DNA of 64,000 nucleotides, taken from NCBI RefSeq assembly GCF_030463565.1, contig NC_134656.1, positions 129,001 through 193,000 on the forward strand, written 5' to 3'. Below the pieces are notes generated by a model that saw only the letters and a program-made list of their open reading frames with translations, had not been told where the DNA came from and ran no database searches. Source of the DNA: Pelecanus crispus. Lineage: Eukaryota > Chordata > Aves > Pelecaniformes > Pelecanidae. Below, piece by piece: positions 13,401-23,906 of this stretch (the first letter of the stretch is position 1; each line of letters opens with the position of its first letter). The position numbers and the translations under genes were made by a program.

Positions 13401-15596
13401 TTATAATGGTGTGCCCATTACCCAGCTTTGGAAGGAGGAGTTTCATTTTATCCTCAAAAGCAATGAAGGTAAGGACTCTACTGGGTGCATGGCTAGAAAA
13501 GTATGTCTAGTCCTCTCACTTCAGGAAAAATGCACTTAGCCATAAGTCTACAAAAGGTTGGCTGAATAGTTGATTGTAGGCGATTGAAATAAAACACTTT
13601 GGCAACATCACCTCAGAGGTTTTGAACCTGCAAATCCAGTTGGGATCACTTAAGCTTTTAAATGCTGCAGCTTTTAGTGCAATGTTGGGCACTAAACACT
13701 CCTAGGTGCCATGCAGGCTAAGACCAGACTGTACTTATCGTCTGCATTGTCATCTGTATTTCACCACTCTCTATTCCAGCTAAAAATCTGCAGGTCTTCG
13801 TGCCTTACTCGCAGTACGGAAGAGAGTTGGGAGAGAACCATCTGCTTAGGCTGACTGCCATGCTGAGAGATGAGGACTCCTGCTACATATACTTTGCACA
13901 GGAAGAGATCAGCATTTGTGATTCCCCTCTCACTATTGAGGTTAGATCAGTCTATTATTCTGTTACTGCAGTAGTGAGAAAACAGCTTTCATAGTCATAA
14001 GCAGCAAAAAAAATCTGCTGGGTTGAGTGGCTCTCCTTATGCTGTCTTCTTTCAAGGCACTGAGACATCAGTTTGGAAAGGTGAGCTGTGCCGCACTGTT
14101 GTATACAGTACTCCCACTTCTACCTTGTCTATGTGTGAGCATAAGGAAATCCCATTGACTCCTAACTCACTCACCAGTCTGGAAATCAGAGGCTGCAGAA
14201 GGAAACTACAGCAGAATACTGTAGTTGAGAAGAGAGTAAGCTGGACTTTGCCTCTTCTGGCAACCGGCAGCTCAGGCCGAGACCTCTGGCACCAAAGAAA
14301 TCATTTATCGCCCTTTAATCGTAGAAGAATCTCTTTCCTTCTTTCAGTTTCAGCTCATTTCCTTCTTTCAACAGTTTCCAGAAAATATGGTACAGTATCA
14401 GCCAAGCACAGCAAAGATCAGCCTCCGGAACCCTCTCACCGAACCCTTGGAGAAGTGTGTGATAGTGGTTGCAGGGAGAGGGCTCATTTACAGACAAAGG
14501 AAGTACAGGTAAGTGCAAACTGATTGATCTAAGAACGGTATATGGAAGAAGAGACACAATACAAGCTAGAGAAACCCTTGCATAGGAAAGGCTGTCCCCA
14601 AAAATAAGTGGACAACAACGTGGCAGGAAGAGACTGCTACAGCATGAAAGCCCCAGGCATCCCATCCTTTATTTACAGATAATACAGAACATTTTCACAC
14701 TGAAAAGGAGAAAAGCCAGATAACAGAACTTTCAACAGATGTGTAATACGTAAGTTAAAGCCAGTATGACATTTGTGAAAGCTTCAACCCCAAAGGCCTA
14801 GACAGCAGAAGAAAAGCCCCCTGCCAACAAAAAGGGTAACAAGAGAAGTACCACAAAACTTAGGCAGAAATACACATTAAGTAAGACAACAGTTATAGGT
14901 CACTGAAATGAGCTAGAAATTTAGAAATTATTTGCTGTTGAGAAACCAACTGCTTTTTAGCTAGCCACCTGAACATCCGTAAGTGGGGTAAAACTATACT
15001 GTTTGTGACATCTCTTTCCACCCATTACCCCACTGTGAGCAATAAACACAGTCCCTGGGTACAGTTTTAACAGTGTCTTCCCCTTCCCTGCTGAAGAACC
15101 AGGCAAACCTGACTTAGCCAAGTGTCATCTAAAAAGGCATGCTCTCCTTCACATGAAAAAAAAACCCCACATTTCTCTCAAGAAGCTGCATTAGGACAAA
15201 GTAACCTTAGATGCCTCCATGGGGAGTTCAACCCTCCTGTCTATCTCCCTCCCAAACTACTGCCAGATCACAATTCCATTGTGGTAGTTTAGATAACTGC
15301 TAGTCGCCTCCTATTTCCATTTTTTTTTTTTTTTTCTTTCCTTTCTTTGGCACCACACTCCTGTCTAGCAAATGCATCTCCTGGGCCCTGGGAACTAGAA
15401 ATACAAAGAGGTGCACTTCCTGTATAATCCCTTCTCGCCTTTCAGGTTGGGCTCTGTGCAACCTAAAAGCACTCAAGAGCTGCCAATCTCATTCACCCCC
15501 ACCCAAGCAGGACCCAGAAGACTCACTGCACATCTCACCTGCCTTCAACTCCAGAACCTGAAGAGCTACAAAACTATCAACATTGCAGCTGCCTGA
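7463..15596 (+). pseudogene. EPB42: EPB42 (erythrocyte membrane protein 4.2), interrupted by two nonsense codons
   Basis: Protein 4.2 is a transglutaminase-fold protein of the red-cell membrane skeleton that binds band 3 and ankyrin. Exons 2-13 read 7463-7648, 8348-8578, 9187-9305, 10045-10167, 10566-10743, 11127-11265, 11647-11750, 12077-12319, 13145-13468, 13780-13940, 14375-14508 and 15446-15596. All phases match, giving about 697 codons (human 691). Diagnostic stretches are TFPISSLGD-like [53 protein letters not shown] and LHYNGV; these fit EPB42 better than other transglutaminases. Convergence with CCNDBP1 matches human. Oddities: TGA at 9258-9260 in exon 4, TAG at 10704-10706 in exon 6, and a GC donor after exon 8 (11751). 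The catalytic triad codons are Cys 10713, His 11654 and Asp 11723, whereas human protein 4.2 has Ala at the Cys position. Exon 1 was not found. Two sequencing errors would be the alternative to a pseudogene. Confidence 0.85.
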
Positions 15597-15693
15597 TGCC
15601 CAGCTTCTGTAAACAGGTCCTACTGTCCTGCTTCCAGAAGAGCGGTCATGATCTGTGCCCTGATCTTAGGCAAGCAGAGATGTTAACAGTTTA

Positions 15694-15699
15694 ATTAAA
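15694..15699 (+). terminator. EPB42: EPB42 polyadenylation signal (ATTAAA)
   Basis: ATTAAA lies about 100 bp after the normal EPB42 stop codon and is followed by T/G-rich sequence. It is the first plausible signal downstream, and about 0.5 kb separates it from the end of the convergent CCNDBP1. Confidence 0.6.
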
Positions 15700-16205
15700 G
15701 CTATATTTAAAACCATGTCTGACTTTGATTACTTGTACAAACTCAAGTCTCTCCCTCTGCCACTATGCCCACTCTCCAGTTTTGTAAGTTGAACCCTACT
15801 CTGACAAAGATGGGCTAAATGCTCAGTCAGATGCTGATTTCTCACCATGCATATGTGCTGAACCCACCACTGCTTAGTCATTTTTCCCTACCCGTGGCAA
15901 AAAAAGATATCCTAGAACTTTAAAGTGATGATACATGTAGCATTTCTCTAGATATACTATTATCCCCCTACAGATCCTTGATGTTGGTAAAGTAGTAAAT
16001 AATATTTTTTCCACTGCTTTCTGAGGAAATAGAAAAGAGGAAGACAGTTCACTTGTCTCTAAGGTTAGACAGGAAATAGCAGCAGTGCTGCGTATTTTTT
16101 AATGGTTCATCGAGCTGCTTGTAAAAGAAGCAAGACCCTTTCCTTCTGTATATATCCTCTGCCACCTGCAAACAGATAAAGCCACTCATGCAAATCTAGC
16201 AATAT

Positions 16206-16211
16206 TTTATT
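16206..16211 (-). terminator. CCNDBP1: CCNDBP1 polyadenylation signal (AATAAA on minus strand)
   Basis: TTTATT on the plus strand (AATAAA on the minus) lies about 275 bp past the CCNDBP1 stop codon. A second copy near 16514 lies inside the last coding exon and is less likely to be used. Confidence 0.6.
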
Positions 16212-16484
16212 GTTCTCTGAACCCCGTAGTAGTAGCAATGTCCGAAGAATGGGGCACATTCACAGCATTAAAATGCAGCCCTGCACCATCCCAGGAATCG
16301 AAGCAAAATGACACTTTCTGCAATGGCAAAGAGCAATTTCCTGGCAAAGTTTTACCAAATGGCAATAAAGTTCTCTCCTAAAAACATTGTTCTCATCATT
16401 CTCCCAGTAGCTGGAGAACAGCAAAATTCACTGGAAAAGCATATGCCAGAGCCAGTGGCAGCAACACATGTAGACATGGAAGAG

Positions 16485-19400
16485 CTAAAGTTGACCCTGT
16501 GTGAAGTTCTTGATTTTATTCATGTTGTGATCTACGGCACCAGTTAGAAACTGCACCCAGCCTTCCTCTGATGGTGGACATACATGGCTTGTCCTGCAAA
16601 AGTGGAGGAAATTAATTAGGAAAGCCTCCTGGGTGTCTTATACCTATGCCCCCAGACAACACATGGGTACTGTGAAGTGCTGAATTACCACAGCATTAAA
16701 ACAGGACTGCTATAGCTCCAGAGTGCTTTGAGCAAGGAAGAACCCACATCCATGTCTCTAGCCCCAAATCTTACCACATATGTGTGTCTTCAGTGGGATC
16801 CACTTTCATCCCTACCGTCCTTTTCTTACTCCCATCCCTTTGTGACCGGATAACATAATTATTTCAAAATGCCAGCATTTACTGTCTAGAAATGAGTCAT
16901 CTTTGACAGGAGGCAGAAAGATATCAACCTTCATAGCAGGGAACACACACTTCTAAAACTGTAACTCATACTCACTTTGCAATCTCTAAGACTTTCTTTA
17001 ACACCGAGGCCAACTTAGCAGCCTAGAAAAAACAAAAGGGAAATAAAGCGAGCCAAACATGGGAAAAAAGGGGCTCAGCAGTACTGGAAAAGAAAGCGGG
17101 GTGTAGAAATGCCCAACACAGCCATGAATGAGTAAAACTGCCACAGATCCTGATGCAGAAGGAAGCTATCTATCACTGCCATGCCGGGACTGTCTCCCAA
17201 CCTATTGCTGGCCGGGACAGGTGAAAATAAAGACAGGCTGTTTTTTAAAGCATATGTTAAAATGCTTTTCTCTTTAAAAAAGATAAGCCTATTAGAAATT
17301 GGTAAATGATATTAAGGCATGAAGTTACAAGTCACTGACTGTAATGCAATTTGATATTAAGCAATACTTTCTTTTTCACCCCCCAAAAACCAAGCCACTG
17401 GCCAAAGGCACGAAACCAGAACTAAGAATAAAAAGTTTCAGATATGAGAAGATACGTACTTAATTTATGATGCAAGGGACCTCTGGAAGTCATCTGGTAC
17501 AACTTCCTGCTCAAAGCAAGGTCCACCTCAAAGTTCACACAGGTTGCTCAGAGCCTTGCCCAGTCAAGTTTTGAGTATTGCCAAAGATGGAGATTCCACT
17601 GCTTCTCTGAGCAGCTTGTTTCAGTGCTTAACCATACTCGGTGTGAGAATTTTTAATTCGTATTTTTAATTTAGATAACTTTATTTGAGCAAGTCCACAT
17701 TACCCAAGGAAGAAGGTAGACATGCAGTACATCAGCAGCCTTATACCTCACTTTCCTGAGGTACTGTCATTGGACGTCTCTATGGATTACACTTCAGAGC
17801 CAAAGCTCAAGCGCCCATGCTCTTCCCCAAAGAAGTAAAGATGAGGAATGCATTTCTACCTGAAGGAAGCCAAGTGTTCACAAACCAAAGGGGACTCTTC
17901 ATTCCTAAGAACTTGTTACTGAGACAGTCACTAACACCCACCTCTCCCTGACAGTCACATAATCCCCCCAATTCGATTTCTTCCCCTTCTCTACAGCCAA
18001 GTGAGTAGACCCGCATGCAGGCTGCAGATACTTACATTGAGTCGCACAGCCAGCTGGTTCATAGGTGGATACATGCTCAGTGCCAGCTCATCAACACTAC
18101 AATAGAAGAGAGGGGAGCAATGGAAGAAAGGTCCTGATAGCACAACTCATGGATCCTGGTCAAAGCCAACACCCACCCTGAATGTAAGTCAGGAACGGCA
18201 GTGCATGACAAGGAGACATCAGTCCTACCCACGGGATGCTTCTCATTGCCTTCTCAGACATCTGTGTGCCACTCTCACCTTAGAGTGAGACACAGCCACA
18301 GCTCCACCCCAAGCTGCAACATATGTTCCTCTCCTAACTTGCACAACTCTCAACAGCCTATGCCATAACAGTCTTCCCACCACACCTGCTTTCACCACCT
18401 GCTCACAGCTTCAATATCATAAAGGTTTTCCTAGTCCATTCTCTAGACCTCAAGAAAGACAGGGACTGCTCTGGAGCAAAAAGCAGCATGGGGAGAGACC
18501 TGCTTACCTTGGACTGATCTCATTAGCAATGTCTGCAAGATCATCCAGCTGAGCGATCTGCTCTGGAGAATCAGCTTTGCCATAAGCCTTCACTACACCC
18601 AAGACCTTCTTCAGGCAAGCTTTAGAAGCCTTCATTAATCCCATGCAGGAGCTAAGCAGCTTCCGGTCAGCTTCTGACCAATACGTATCTCTGTTGCCGC
18701 GAAAGCCCAGCTCTTCATCTTCCATGATGTCACTGTAAGGGTCTTGGCCTTCCACCAGAGCCTGAGAATACAGATGCACTGAAAACCCAGAGTCTAACAT
18801 CAATTCCAGCAACACCCAGGAGGAAAGAGAAAACATAATCTAGAAATCATACACATAATTTAGGGAGGAATCTCTTTCCAACCAGCATCTCCGTTGCTAG
18901 ATTCTGTTAATCCTAGCAGGACTGGATTAAGAAAAACTAATCCCCCACTCCAATTCAACAGAGCAAACAGCAAGAACCTGGCAAATAACACCATTCTTAC
19001 ATTAACCTAAATTGCCCCACCCCCCAACCCCACAATTCAGGACATGGCTTTACAGAAAACTTATATAAAGTAAACCAGGCTTGAGTTTAAAAACTCATTA
19101 GGATCCAGGCATAATATAATAATTTAGCTCATATCAGAACAAATTTAAATCAAAGCCTGTATATAAACCAATCCCTGTGTTCCATCCCTGAAATCCATCA
19201 CTGCAGGTTCCTCAAAGGCTTAAGGGCTTCCTTACACGTTCCATCTCCTCCAGAGCATCCTTGACCACACTTAGACATGCAGCCAGAGCTGACACAACTG
19301 CTGCCTGGTTATCTGCAAAAGCAAAAGGATGAAAACCATGGCACTGCACTGATTCAAGTCAGCTTGCAACAATGTTCATCCAGGTTTGCGATCATTCGAT

Positions 19401-22400
19401 CTTGAGATTATAGGATTAACCTTTCTGCAGAGCTCAGAGCTGCATTGTTGCCACGCAAAGAATCTGTCCTGGCTTCCAAGCTTACACATTTCAAAACCAG
19501 ATGGGTTTTGCAGAATGAGCGAGCCTTCATTGTACTAGCTAGAATGCCCCTTGCAAGGGTTATCGATATTCCAAGACAACACGTCCTAGTTCTGTTGTTC
19601 TGCATATACAATACTCACCTCGTGGCAGGTTGGACACTTGCTCACATGCCTCCCACACGCCACCAGTTGATATAAGCTGTTCCTGAGACAAGCTGAAATG
19701 AAACAAAGGCCCCCCAAAGTTAGACTCAATAACACGACTCTGCTAGACTGTGTTTTTATTTTCTGCACCAAAGATGATGCACGCTAGTAGAAGCTTTGCT
19801 GGAAAGACGTCACCAACCAGCTTCTCACTAGTATCTCGTGTCTGCGTAAAGCAAGAAGTGCTGGCTCCTACTGAGTTTAATTATCCGTTAGAACAAGAAG
19901 CAGGAGCCTTTTCGAAAGGCCTCTCAGGGTGCTTAGGAATATTATTTATATTTCAGAATCTATGCAAATCAGAAGTCTGTAAGGGCAGTGGCATGTAATC
20001 TGTAAAGAGAGGAAGTGGTCCAATCAACTACCTTTATAAAGTTGTACGATCATTGCATATGACAGTTCACTCCAAGGGCAAAAACTGCCAAACAGAGCAA
20101 ATGCTATCCAGCACATTAATGGAAATCCTGCTCCCAGCATCTTTCCTTGCCACAGACAGGACGAAAACCTGCTCTCTATGAAGGCAAATGTTCCTGACTC
20201 AGCCACTGGAACAAGAGGGTACTGTCAGGGCCTTGAGTGTATTCCACCCTCCTAGGAGTTTAGCTGGCTCAGTTGAAGAGTTTAGCTGGCTAGATACAAG
20301 GTCAGCTCCTGTGCTGTTAAGAAGTATTGTGAAGAAAGCTAGAAGTGGGGGCCAGCCCTTCCTTACCCTAGGAGATGCTTCTACCCTGAGGTTCTGGTTT
20401 CGGCTGGGATAGAGTTAATTTTCTTCCTAGTAGCAGGCATAGTGCTGTGGTTTGGATTTAGGATGAGAATAATGCTGATAACGCCAATGTTTTAGTTGTT
20501 GCTCGGTAGGGCTTATGCTAGTCAAGGACTTTTTCAGCTTCCCGTGCTCTGCCAGGTGCACAAGAAACTGGGAGGGGGCACAGCCAGAACATTTGATCCA
20601 AACTGACCAAAGGGCTATTCCATACCATGTGGCGTCATGCTCAGTATAGAAACTGGGGGGAATTGGCCGGGGGGGGCAGCAATCGCTGCTCAGGGACTGG
20701 CTAGGCATTGGTCGGCTGGTGGTGAGCGGTTGCATCCCCCCCCCCCCCCCGCGGTTTTGTTTCTCTCTCTCTCGTCATTCTCCTTTTCATTACAATTTTT
20801 ATTACTATTATTTTATTTCAATTATTAAACTGTTCTTATCTCAACCCACGAGTTTTGTTACTTTTGCCCTTCCAATTCTCTCCCCCATCCCACTGGGGTG
20901 GCGGGGGGGCAGGGCAGGGCGGGAGGGTGAGCAAGCAGCTGTGTGGTGCTTGGTTGCTGACAGGGGCTAAACCACAACAGGTTCTAAACCACAACAGGTT
21001 CTTGCACTGGGCCCTGTTTGTGCTACGTCACAGCTGTGTAGCAGTTATGTCTCCACCCAGTCTCATACCCCCTTGATTCTGACCTGGATCCTGAGCCACT
21101 GATTGACCTTCCTCCCTTGACCTCAGACCCAACTCATTGTAATGGACATGCTGGGCAATCACTGGATGGTATCTGATGCTGGTTACTCTCTCTGGCCCTG
21201 GGCCTGATCCTGACTTGCTGGCCTGACTTTCCAGCTTGACCTCATAGCTATGGGCTTGTCTGATGATCTGGACTCTCAACTGAACCTCATGACCCTCACC
21301 ACCACTGCTCTGCTCACTCAAATACTGGGGGACAGGGCCTTTGCTCGTGAGGCCACTGCCTCTTCCTGCCTCATAACAGTGCTCTGCTTCTGCCTCCCCC
21401 CTTCCCTTAGGAAGCAGTTTGCACTTGCTGCTTCCTAACAAGTACACTTGTAACTTTTTCTTGCTTTTTTCTGGAAAATTACTACCTCTCCAATGGAGCA
21501 CTGAGAATTGTTTCCGTGAGTTGGATCATTCCTTCCACTACTTCAGTGGTAGCATCTCGTACCATCTTCCGAAGAGTAGTACCTGGTTGAGATTGAGAAA
21601 GAGCAAGAAAGTTGCCACAAAGTCAGCACCAACAGAAAGCAACTGCCAAAGATGGAACACACAGACTGCTCTGTTTGTGTGGATACACTGTATAAATGAA
21701 GTTACAGGTATTTTGAAGGAAGCCACGTGTTTCCCAGTTCCAAAAGGACTTTGGACAAGGACCTCAACACTTTATAAATATGAATGCTCAACCATTTATA
21801 CAACTTCCTACATTATCACTCTTTCAAAGATGGAAATCTGCAGGAACAGACAGGCAAGTGGTTCACTCACAAACGTGTTACAAGTCTAGAGAATAGGTGA
21901 TAATGGCACTACCTACTCATGATAACTTGCTTTCCTGTAGATGCCAGATCTCATATTAGGCTCTGAAATACTGGGTTACCTTATACAGTGATGAAGGAAC
22001 CACTACCCTATATAGTGGTAACTGCCCTGCTGTCACCATCTCACCTTGGCCCTTGGGGAGCCAGTAGTACACTGTGGCAACTGCAAGAATGGCACTTTGG
22101 ACATCTTCACTCAACTTCCGGCAATCCTGAAAACAGATAGGCAAAAGGATTAACTGTGAGTACTGCATGGCTGCACCGCATTTAAAAAGTCTCACAAGCA
22201 ATCACTTACATTCAGATTGCTTTGAAAAAAGGGAAGTATGGTAATGGCCATCTTGCTTGAGAAACAAATACAGCACAAGAAGATGCAGTAAGCAAGCTGC
22301 ATACATCATAAGCCGCCTCATGATTTGGTAACAAAACACGCCCTGGTGTGGTGGTCATGCATCAGAGAGGAAGAAGTCACTTAGCTCATTATTCTGAACT

Positions 22401-23634
22401 GGAGGTCTTTTTTTTTCTCCTCCAAACACAGCTGTGATAAACTTTTCACAATTAACAGCAAAAATATTGCGTATTCTCTGTTAGATCTAGTCTCTATCAG
22501 CAACCAGCTGTAGATGTTAAAGAAAAGAATGTAAGAATGCTTCTATTTGGTATGTCTCCCTAACTTACAGAAATTAGTTCTCTGGGCAGTTCTTGAATTG
22601 GATTAATACACTCTACAAAGCATAGCCCATACTGACATCCCTTGCCTGCGCTGAACCAAGTGACTTTTTTCTAGCCAAGCGAACCAAGAGATACCTGAAA
22701 CTTGCCACACACGCTGCAGTTGCACAGTCTGTGGGGGCTTTCACTCACCTCTGCAGAAGTCAGTGGAGGCCTTGAGAATGCCACACTCAGCTTTGTAGCT
22801 TCCTGTGACGTTACTTTGAATGTCTGACCTTGAAAGGATTCAGTGGGAGCAAAACAACAGAAAGTAACTTGGGTAAAAGATAAAAGATCAGAGCAGCTAG
22901 ATGAGCAACATCTCCGATGCTACTTTGTCCTACTGCTTGATTACCATTTCTTCCTTCCAAGCAATACAAAGGCATAAACTAAATCCCACCACAGAAAAAG
23001 AAAAATTCCATGGCGTATTTGTGCCATGCATGTTGCGTGTGTCCTACGTCTGCTCTTTTTCTAGTTTTTTTACTTCGCTGGTAGCAACATCCACAAGCAC
23101 ATTTTGTGTCCTGGTCCACGACACCTTCACCAGGATGCGCCGTGAGGCTTTAACAGAGACCAAAGGCTTTGAAAACCTAGTTGTGACAACTGCTCGACAC
23201 CGGCCACCGCTTTGCCAACGCTAACGCCCTGGCGTGGAGGGCGAGTGCAAAGGCCCTGCCCGGAGACCTGCCGAGGATCTCGCTTGCAAGCCAGAGCCCT
23301 GCCACGCACCGACACCGCGGACCCCCGCCCGCGCCACGGCCCAAAGCGCCCGCCCTGGCCCGCCCCGCGGCCCTGTCCAGACCCGGCCCGGCACCTACAG
23401 CGCGGCCCGCCCGCTCGCCCACCCGTACCTAGCGCGTCCCAGAAGCGCGGCAGCTCGAACGGCTCGCGGCCCTCGCCCGGCTCGCCCTCTGCAAAGACAG
23501 AGCGAGACCTCAGCCACCGGAGGGTCGGCTCGGCCCGGCCCGGCCCCCGCCCGGCCCCGGCCCCCACCTCGGACTCGTGCCAGCACCGCACGCAGCGCGC
23601 CGCGCAGGTCCCGCAGCGGCTCCCGCGCCTCCAT
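16485..23634 (-). CDS. CCNDBP1: Cyclin D1-binding protein 1 (GCIP/DIP1)
   Basis: CCNDBP1 is a helix-loop-helix protein that binds D-type cyclins and lowers CDK4/E2F1 activity. Eleven coding exons on the minus strand: 23568-23634, 23429-23488, 22749-22828, 22045-22126, 21486-21582, 19619-19692, 19236-19312, 18508-18761, 18036-18096, 16976-17022 and 16485-16593. Phases all close, giving 335 aa (human 360). Matching stretches include TSQEATKLSVAFS, TTLRKMVRDAT, YWSEADRKLL, MKASKACLKKV, IAQLDDLADIANEISP and SVDELALSMYPPMNQL. The acidic segment DPYSDIMEDEELGF sits where the human acidic linker is. The start ATG has a strong gccATGG context. An upstream in-frame GTG is not needed. The divergent short N-terminus is less certain than the rest. 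The intron between exons 6 and 5 carries a retroviral solo LTR. Confidence 0.95.
17465..17650 (-). repeat. Diverged CR1 LINE 3' fragment
   Basis: The plus strand reads AGGGACCTCTGGAAGTCATC, then the CR1 landmarks CAGGTTGCTCAGAGCC and CCAAAGATGGAGATTCCAC, which is a CR1 3' region in reverse orientation. It is more diverged than the copies at 3605 and 39600, so older. It lies in the CCNDBP1 intron between exons 10 and 9. Confidence 0.8.
20395..20996 (+). mobile_element. Solo LTR of an avian endogenous retrovirus, probably ERVL-like
   Basis: The element opens with TGGTTTCGGCTGGGATAGAG, a sequence widespread in bird genomes as a retroviral LTR start, and closes with CTAAACCACAACA. The sequence GGTTC stands immediately before it (20390-20394) and again after it (20980-20984 and 20997-21001), which fits a 5-bp target-site duplication as made by ERVL-type elements. 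The last 17 bp are duplicated, so the true end is 20979 or 20996. A T-rich U3/R part with an ATTAAA and a homopolymeric C run near 20738 is visible. No internal gag-pol sequence is present. It lies in a CCNDBP1 intron. Confidence 0.8.
21040..21440. repeat. CTGACC-rich sequence of unknown family
   Basis: Between the solo LTR and CCNDBP1 exon 5 is about 400 bp with irregular recurrences of CTGACCT, CCTGACT, TTGACCTCA and close variants. Such strings occur in non-coding parts of several vertebrate retroelements, but I could not assign a family. It may be part of an older insertion next to the LTR. Confidence 0.35.
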
Positions 23635-23780
23635 GGCTGCGGGAGCTGCCACCGGCGCAGCACCGCTCCGTCACGGCTGCACAGCGACCGACCGTGCGTC
23701 ACATCCGCTCCCGGGTAACGGCAGCTACGGCGCTGCCCCGCCTCTTCCGGCAAGCTCTTCCGGCAAGCCCGCCCCCGCCC
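23240..23780 (-). promoter_or_regulatory. CCNDBP1: CpG-island promoter of CCNDBP1 with tandem ETS-type sites
   Basis: The region is strongly GC- and CpG-rich, covers CCNDBP1 exons 1 and 2, and has no TATA box. About 110-130 bp upstream of the ATG a 13-bp sequence, CTCTTCCGGCAAG, occurs twice in tandem (23742-23754 and 23755-23767). Read on the gene strand each copy gives CCGGAAG, the core bound by ETS factors such as GABPA. The pair lies only about 60 bp past the ZNFX1 poly(A) signal. Confidence 0.7.
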
Positions 23781-23822
23781 CCGCCCCCGCCACACAAGAC
23801 CGCCCCGGGCGCACCGATAGGC

Positions 23823-23828
23823 TTTATT
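23823..23828 (-). terminator. ZNFX1: ZNFX1 polyadenylation signal (AATAAA on minus strand)
   Basis: AATAAA on the minus strand lies about 80 bp after the ZNFX1 stop codon, predicting an unusually short 3' untranslated region. The next gene on the same strand, CCNDBP1, starts its coding region less than 200 bp further on. Confidence 0.7.
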
Positions 23829-23906
23829 AGTACAGGGGCGGCAGCCAGCGCCCGAGGAGCCCATGTGGCGTCCCCGGGCGGGCTAAGAAAGGGGGCAGGC
23901 ACCCCG

